The position numbers and the translations under genes were made by a program. A stretch of DNA of 6,835 nt. Source: Marinagarivorans sp. UBA5870 (lineage in GTDB: Bacteria > Pseudomonadota > Gammaproteobacteria > Pseudomonadales > Cellvibrionaceae). Positions 6,360 to 6,835 of the stretch are shown in pieces (the first letter of the stretch is position 1; each line of letters opens with the position of its first letter). Where the stretch lies: assembly GCA_002432555.1 (NCBI GenBank), contig DJFO01000241.1:212-7046 (forward strand), read 5' to 3'. The notes below the pieces were generated by a model. It saw nothing but the letters and a program-made list of their open reading frames with translations. It was not told where the DNA came from and ran no database searches.

Positions 6360-6835
6360 ATGGGTTTTCTGGCAAATCTGCCGATCGACCGCAAAATCTA
6401 TTTAATTCCGCTGATCGCAATCCTCAGTTTCGGTGTCTATCTCGCGATCACCGCTGGCATGGCCTCCCGCAACGCGGAAATGCTCCACATTGCGCGGGAC
6501 CGGGATTTCCCGATTTTACGCATCTCCGACCGGGTCCTCTTCGGTTTGGAGCGGGTTAATGATCTGCTTAAATCCGCGGCTACCACCGGGGATGCGGAAC
6601 CCTTGGCGGCGGCGCAAAAAAATAAAGACGTCTTGTTGCAGGAGCTCCAGCAGGTGGTTGAATTAGAGCCGGTTTTGGCCAATGACGTCGGCTCGCTGCG
6701 GGTAAGTTTTACGGAGTATTTTGATCAGGCCTATGCGCTGGCTAAAACCATGGTGGACGGCACTGCGGATTTAGACCGGCTTGCTCAGCGTTCGGCGCAA
6801 ATGAACAAATCGTTTGAGCAGACCCGCCAGGGATT
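6360..6835 (+). CDS. Membrane sensor protein, probably chemoreceptor-like (N-terminal part)
   Basis: The reading frame stays open to the right edge, giving the first 158 residues. After a short cytoplasmic start (LPIDRKIYLIP), one hydrophobic segment at about 12-32 serves as the first membrane helix. The remainder is charged, amphipathic and helical (for example LFGLERVNDLLKSAATTGD and later heptad-like stretches), typical of the four-helix-bundle periplasmic sensing domain of methyl-accepting chemotaxis proteins. A histidine kinase or diguanylate cyclase with the same front end cannot be excluded, because the HAMP and output domains lie beyond the edge. ATG 6360 is chosen because a stop (6345-6347) lies five codons upstream in frame, no other start codon lies between, and the next in-frame ATG (6459) falls after the membrane helix. 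There is no clear ribosome binding site; GGAGG at 6325-6329 is too far away. It is probably not part of the lol operon. Confidence 0.75.
   Translation, partial: MGFLANLPIDRKIYLIPLIAILSFGVYLAITAGMASRNAEMLHIARDRDFPILRISDRVLFGLERVNDLLKSAATTGDAEPLAAAQKNKDVLLQELQQVVELEPVLANDVGSLRVSFTEYFDQAYALAKTMVDGTADLDRLAQRSAQMNKSFEQTRQG

Noticed and set aside
6323..6559. Overlapping forward frame at the sensor gene start
   Set aside because: It is out of frame with the membrane-helix-containing protein, and its Arg/Pro/Gly-rich composition looks like a shadow.

Overview
The window looks like chromosomal DNA from a Gram-negative bacterium, most likely a gammaproteobacterium. The main reason is a complete lipoprotein-sorting ABC transporter operon with two separate permease genes, lolC and lolE, flanking the ATPase gene lolD. 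Many other proteobacteria have one hybrid permease instead. The genus cannot be fixed from the sequence; a marine or Cellvibrio-like lineage is only a guess.

Layout. Positions 1-28 hold a very regular intrinsic terminator for a gene lying off the left edge. Positions 29-545 carry no convincing gene but contain a GC-rich hairpin and a decayed 19-bp tandem repeat array (279-389). Two rightward genes for exported proteins follow. The first (546-2033) is a predicted periplasmic HExxH metallopeptidase with a C-terminal helical, TPR-like half. The second (2068-2805) is an unrecognised secreted protein of 245 residues behind a textbook ribosome binding site. Next comes lolC (2888-4129), a five-copy 14-bp tandem repeat that starts on the lolC stop codon (4127-4196), lolD (4245-4931) and lolE (4928-6154, overlapping lolD by 4 bases). 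A modest terminator lies at 6216-6233. From 6360 to the right edge runs the start of a membrane sensor, probably a chemoreceptor or related HAMP-type signalling protein.

How the genes work together. LolC, LolD and LolE form the inner-membrane complex that extracts mature lipoproteins from the membrane and passes them to the periplasmic carrier LolA. The two exported proteins upstream share the strand and sit close by (34 and 82 bases of spacing), so they may be co-transcribed with lolCDE, but nothing in the sequence shows that they act in lipoprotein traffic. The sensor gene at the right end is probably a separate transcription unit.

No CRISPR array, tRNA, rRNA, insertion sequence or phage gene was seen. 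The most unusual elements are the two non-coding tandem repeats, which share a GGCTAG(A/G)TG core, and the uncharacterised metallopeptidase and secreted-protein pair next to the Lol operon.
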